NCBI GenBank assembly: GCA_015494505.1
Contig: WGBB01000234.1
Coordinates: 1 to 15,851 of the forward strand
From: Nitratiruptor sp.
GTDB lineage: Bacteria; Campylobacterota; Campylobacteria; Campylobacterales; Nitratiruptoraceae
Reading direction: 5' to 3'
Length of the DNA stretch: 15,851 nucleotides
Shown: positions 13,661-15,851 of the stretch, in pieces
Numbering within the stretch: the stretch's first letter is position 1
Layout: each line of letters starts with the position of its first letter
Notes under the pieces: generated by a model
What the model was told of the DNA's origin: nothing
Seen by the model: only the letters and a program-made list of their open reading frames with translations
The model's database searches: none
Program-made: the position numbers and the translations under genes

Positions 13661-13681
13661 TTTCGGGGCGAGGCCCCGAGG
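13661..13681 (-). repeat. GC-rich hairpin between the 59-residue gene and the deformylase-like gene
   Basis: TCGGGGC (13663-13669) and GCCCCGA (13673-13679) form a 7-bp stem with a three-base loop, extendable by two G-U pairs. In the leftward mRNA it is followed by AAAATCC and then the AAGGAA ribosome-binding site, with no U-tract. It is better read as a processing or stability element, or weak attenuator, than as a terminator. Confidence 0.5.
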
Positions 13682-13682
13682 A

Positions 13683-13862
13683 TTAGTGGTGCGACTTCGC
13701 GACGACGCGAAGCATTTTGAGGTTGATGACGATGAAACGGATAAACTGCCAAATCAGGCATTTGCGCAAAAAGCGCTGAAAAGGTCCAGGGATCATAGTC
13801 CCAAACGTTTTGCCGTCGTATGGTGTAATATTCTTTTGTACGTCGATGTAGTCTTTTGCCAT
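13683..13862 (-). CDS. Small 59-residue membrane-associated protein next to sqr
   Basis: I do not recognise a named family. The 59 residues begin MAKDYIDVQKNITPYDG, continue with GTMIPGPFQRFLRK (21-34) and end in a hydrophobic, Arg/Lys-bearing helix (about 35-54, CLIWQFIRFIVINLKMLRVV) and SHH. The helix is too charged and short for a sure transmembrane span and may lie on the membrane surface. Start ATG 13862 has AAGGAG six bases upstream, only 16 bases after the sqr stop. Codon use resembles the neighbours, so it is a real gene. A possible anchor or accessory of the quinone reductase, inferred from position only. Confidence 0.75.
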   Translation of the reverse strand: MAKDYIDVQKNITPYDGKTFGTMIPGPFQRFLRKCLIWQFIRFIVINLKMLRVVAKSHH

Positions 13863-13878
13863 TGTATTCTCCTTCATC

Positions 13879-15345
13879 TTATTCAGGAATCATAGTCCAG
13901 CCGGGCTTGAGCTGCGCTTTCCACATAAACATATAGTGGAGGATATGCTTGATCCAGTGGCCTGCAAGACCGATTTCACCGAAGGTGTACTCAGGATCGC
14001 GTCCGGTGCCCGGGAATCTGTCGTAGTCAGGTACGACCGGATAGACAGTAAGCGCTACCGCACTACCGTCAAAGAGTCCTTTACCTGTAGATGCGATACA
14101 TGCCGCACCCATTTCCGCCATAGATGCGTGGTGTTTGAGATTGTCGATATCTGCACGTCCCTCGATCACATCTACGATATTTTGCGCAACGGTTTTACCG
14201 ATAATACCCGAAGGCATACCTGTTCTTGGAGGTGCTGGAGTGATCGGTGTGCCGTTGACAGATTTTGCAGGTTTACTGATTGGGTGTGGCGGAGCGAATG
14301 CGATACCGGCTGCGAACATATTTTTGTAGTCTGGGTTTTGATAGATTTTCGGCCAGTCGCTGGCTTTCCACTCTTCGAAAGGTTTGCCGCTGTAGTCTGC
14401 GTCCACTTTCATAAAGCCGTTTGGTGCGAAGACTTTGTCTGTGATGTCGTTACCCTCTTTGTCGTATGCTTTGAGGCCTACGCCGCTAAACGGAGGAATG
14501 AGCATCGCAAAATCGAACTCCTCTTCGCCTTCGGTACCGTCGAGCAACTCATATGCCAGTTTACCTTTTTGCACCTCTTTGACGTGCGCACCGGTGATCC
14601 AGTCTACGCCGCGTTCAGCGAAGAGAGATTCTGCGAGTACTTTAGAGCTGACGATATGGCCACCCCATTTGATGTGCAGACCGGCAACGCCGAAGTCTCC
14701 GAGGAACTGCTCGTTAGAGATCCATTTGATTTCGGCTTTGTCGCGCACACCCGCTTTGCGCAGCTCGTGCTCGATGTTGAAAATGTACTCGAAAGCCGCA
14801 CCTTGACATGTACACATACCGTGACCGGTACCGATGAGGAATTTGACCTTATCACCCTTTTTCATACGTTCAATCGCGTTTTGGAGGTGCGTATTGGCTT
14901 CTGCAGCGTGCAGATAGGTACAGACTGAGAGGCTGTTGCCTTCATCCGGTCCTAGACCAGGTGTGGCAGCGAAGTTGAGTTTGGGTCCGGTGGCGTTGAT
15001 GAGGTAGTCATATTCCACCTCTTCCGTTTGCCCTTTTTTGTTGGGGTCGGTGTATTCGACGGTTACGTACGGTCTATCGCTTCCCTCTTTGCCCTCAGGG
15101 TGGATAGAGACCGCTTTAGCCTGTTTGAAATCTATGCCGGCTTTTTGATAGACAGGAGCGAGTTCGAAGACCACGTCTTCGGGACTCATCTGGCCGACAC
15201 CTACCCAGATGTTGGATGGAATCCAGTTCCATTTGCTGTTCGGAGATACTACCACTACTTCATGCTTATCTCCGAGCCAGTGTTTAGCAAAAGTAGCGGC
15301 AGTATGTCCTGCAACACCTGCGCCAAGCACAACGATTCTTGCCAT
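13879..15345 (-). CDS. sqr: Sulfide:quinone oxidoreductase-like flavoprotein
   Basis: A 488-residue FAD enzyme of the two-dinucleotide-binding-domain family that oxidises sulfide and reduces membrane quinone. GAGVAG (8-13) is the first FAD motif, followed by the VVVSPNSKWNWIPSNIWVGVG segment typical of SQR, and ATG (118-120) then PKLNF. Candidate redox cysteines are C178 and C180 in GMCTCQGAAFEY, C416 in AACIAS and C142. PPFSGVG (285-290) and FAPPHPISKPAKSVNGTPITPAPPRTGMPSG carry the quinone-side region. A C-terminal stretch (HWIKHILHYMFMWKAQLKPGW) is a likely membrane-binding helix. No signal peptide. Start ATG 15345 follows AAAGGGG by six bases. The exact SQR type is not assigned; a related flavoprotein such as a flavocytochrome-c-like subunit is less likely. 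Confidence 0.88.
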   Translation of the reverse strand: MARIVVLGAGVAGHTAATFAKHWLGDKHEVVVVSPNSKWNWIPSNIWVGVGQMSPEDVVFELAPVYQKAGIDFKQAKAVSIHPEGKEGSDRPYVTVEYTDPNKKGQTEEVEYDYLINATGPKLNFAATPGLGPDEGNSLSVCTYLHAAEANTHLQNAIERMKKGDKVKFLIGTGHGMCTCQGAAFEYIFNIEHELRKAGVRDKAEIKWISNEQFLGDFGVAGLHIKWGGHIVSSKVLAESLFAERGVDWITGAHVKEVQKGKLAYELLDGTEGEEEFDFAMLIPPFSGVGLKAYDKEGNDITDKVFAPNGFMKVDADYSGKPFEEWKASDWPKIYQNPDYKNMFAAGIAFAPPHPISKPAKSVNGTPITPAPPRTGMPSGIIGKTVAQNIVDVIEGRADIDNLKHHASMAEMGAACIASTGKGLFDGSAVALTVYPVVPDYDRFPGTGRDPEYTFGEIGLAGHWIKHILHYMFMWKAQLKPGWTMIPE

Positions 15346-15378
15346 ATTTTGCCCCTTTAAAAATTTTGAATACGCCTT

Positions 15379-15412
15379 ATTATAGTCCTTTTGAGTTTAA
15401 AGAAAAATTATA
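15379..15412 (-). promoter_or_regulatory. Tandem -10 boxes of the sqr promoter region
   Basis: On the minus strand TATAAT occurs at 15384-15379 (start near 15372, leader about 27 bases) and again at 15412-15407 (start near 15400). The surrounding 132-base gap is strongly AT-rich and holds no gene. Confidence 0.5.
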
Positions 15413-15443
15413 AGAAAAATAATTTAATCTAAGAGCTTAAGCA

Positions 15444-15460
15444 TATTACAAAATGTAATA
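15444..15460. promoter_or_regulatory. Palindrome, candidate operator upstream of sqr
   Basis: TATTACA-AAA-TGTAATA is a perfect 7-3-7 inverted repeat, centred about 80 and 52 bases upstream of the two predicted sqr start sites. No U-tract follows on either strand, so it is more like a dimeric-repressor or activator site than a terminator of the upstream gene. A second palindrome, GCTTAAGC, lies beside it at 15435-15442. The regulator is not identifiable from sequence. Confidence 0.4.
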
Positions 15461-15477
15461 ATATTTATAAAATCGAA

Positions 15478-15851
15478 TTATGATATAAACTCTATGTACT
15501 CATTTTTAAAGTTCACGTACCTTTTTGCGCTGGCATAGAGTTCGGCTACCTCTTCGTCGCTGAGCCGGCGCACTACTTTTGCAGGAGAGCCGAGGATGAG
15601 GCTGCGGGGAGGGAACTTCTTGCCGCCGGTGACCAGTGCTCCCGCTCCCACGATGGACTCTTTGCCGATGACCGCTCCATCGAGTATCGTGGCGTTCATG
15701 CCTATGAGGCATGCGTCTTCGATGGTGCAGCCATGCAGCATTACTCGGTGTCCTATGGTGACGTCATTGCCGATGATAGTGGGATGGCCGTCGCTCATGT
15801 CGGGCTTTTTGTAGTGGGTGACGTGAATCATCGAGAGGTCTTGGATATTCG
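15478..15851 (-). CDS. Gamma-carbonic-anhydrase-like left-handed beta-helix protein, 5' end outside the window
   Basis: The frame is open to the window edge, and the internal ATG at 15831 is not the start, since NIQDLS reads straight into MIHVT. The visible 123 residues show hexapeptide repeats (IGNDVTIGHRVMLHGCTIED, then LIGMNATILDG, IGKESIVGAGALVT) and the family tail GSPAKVVRRLSDEEV. His residues in IHVT, IGHR and MLHG match the zinc or iron ligands of gamma-carbonic anhydrases such as Cam and YrdA. Many bacterial members lack tested activity. It could interconvert CO2 and bicarbonate, or act as a YrdA-type protein. Same direction as sqr but separated by 132 bases with its own promoter between. 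Confidence 0.88.
   Translation of the reverse strand, partial: NIQDLSMIHVTHYKKPDMSDGHPTIIGNDVTIGHRVMLHGCTIEDACLIGMNATILDGAVIGKESIVGAGALVTGGKKFPPRSLILGSPAKVVRRLSDEEVAELYASAKRYVNFKNEYIEFIS

Noticed and set aside
13936..14928. Long rightward frame (330 residues) opposite sqr
   Set aside because: Cys/Arg/Phe-rich composition, no ribosome-binding site or family match, and it mirrors a clearly conserved flavoprotein; it is a frame shadow.
15444..15460. Palindrome as a terminator of the carbonic-anhydrase-like gene
   Set aside because: AT-rich stem and no T-tract after it on the leftward strand.
15829..15831. ATG as the start of the gamma-carbonic-anhydrase-like gene
   Set aside because: The in-frame residues upstream (NIQDLS) belong to the family consensus, and the frame runs out of the window.
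1..15851. CRISPR arrays, insertion sequences, prophage or integrase genes
   Set aside because: No direct-repeat series, transposase or integrase motifs were seen; gene content is housekeeping plus the sqr group.

Overview
The window most likely comes from a free-living, sulfur-oxidising member of the Campylobacterota (Epsilonproteobacteria; Sulfurovum/Sulfurimonas/Hydrogenimonas-like). The reasons are the mraY-murD pair divergent from fabG-acpP-fabF-accA, a menaquinone-type prenyltransferase, Campylobacterota-style promoters (a good TATAAT-like -10 with T-rich upstream DNA and little or no -35), and a sulfide:quinone reductase. The genus cannot be fixed from the sequence alone. The DNA is densely coded, with three convergent gene pairs overlapping at their 3' ends. 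No gap between genes exceeds 200 bases, and I see no insertion sequence, CRISPR array or prophage.

Layout. 1-31: first codons of a probable miaA, leftward. 80-931: UbiA-family prenyltransferase. 911-1546: phosphoribosyltransferase-like protein, leftward. 1610-1686 and 1874-1949: tRNA-Arg(GCG) and tRNA-Phe(GAA). 1986-4231: murD and mraY, leftward (peptidoglycan precursors). 4306-7589: fabG, acpP, fabF and accA, rightward (fatty-acid synthesis). 7579-9513: leftward group rpmB, argJ, a YdcH-like coiled coil and a HicA-like small protein. 9704-11802: rpe, trpF and a DnaQ-type exonuclease, rightward. 11677-15345: leftward group reading sqr, a 59-residue protein, a peptide-deformylase-like membrane protein and an SDF-family symporter. 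15478-15851: 3' part of a gamma-carbonic-anhydrase-like protein, leftward and cut by the window edge.

How the genes work together. mraY/murD and the fab cluster are two envelope pathways fired from one 74-base divergent promoter region whose predicted -10 boxes overlap. sqr feeds electrons from sulfide into the quinone pool, and the prenyltransferase at the left end belongs to quinone synthesis.

Most unusual content. First, the sqr-linked gene at 12855-13646 carries a complete peptide-deformylase-like domain in which all metal-binding and catalytic residues are replaced, fused to a three-helix membrane domain with a CxxC motif. Second, a near-perfect 22-bp hairpin lies one base ahead of the fabF ribosome-binding site. 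Third, a YdcH gene is coupled by ATGA overlap to an orphan HicA-like protein with no HicB. Fourth, a 126-base 3' overlap joins the exonuclease and the symporter.
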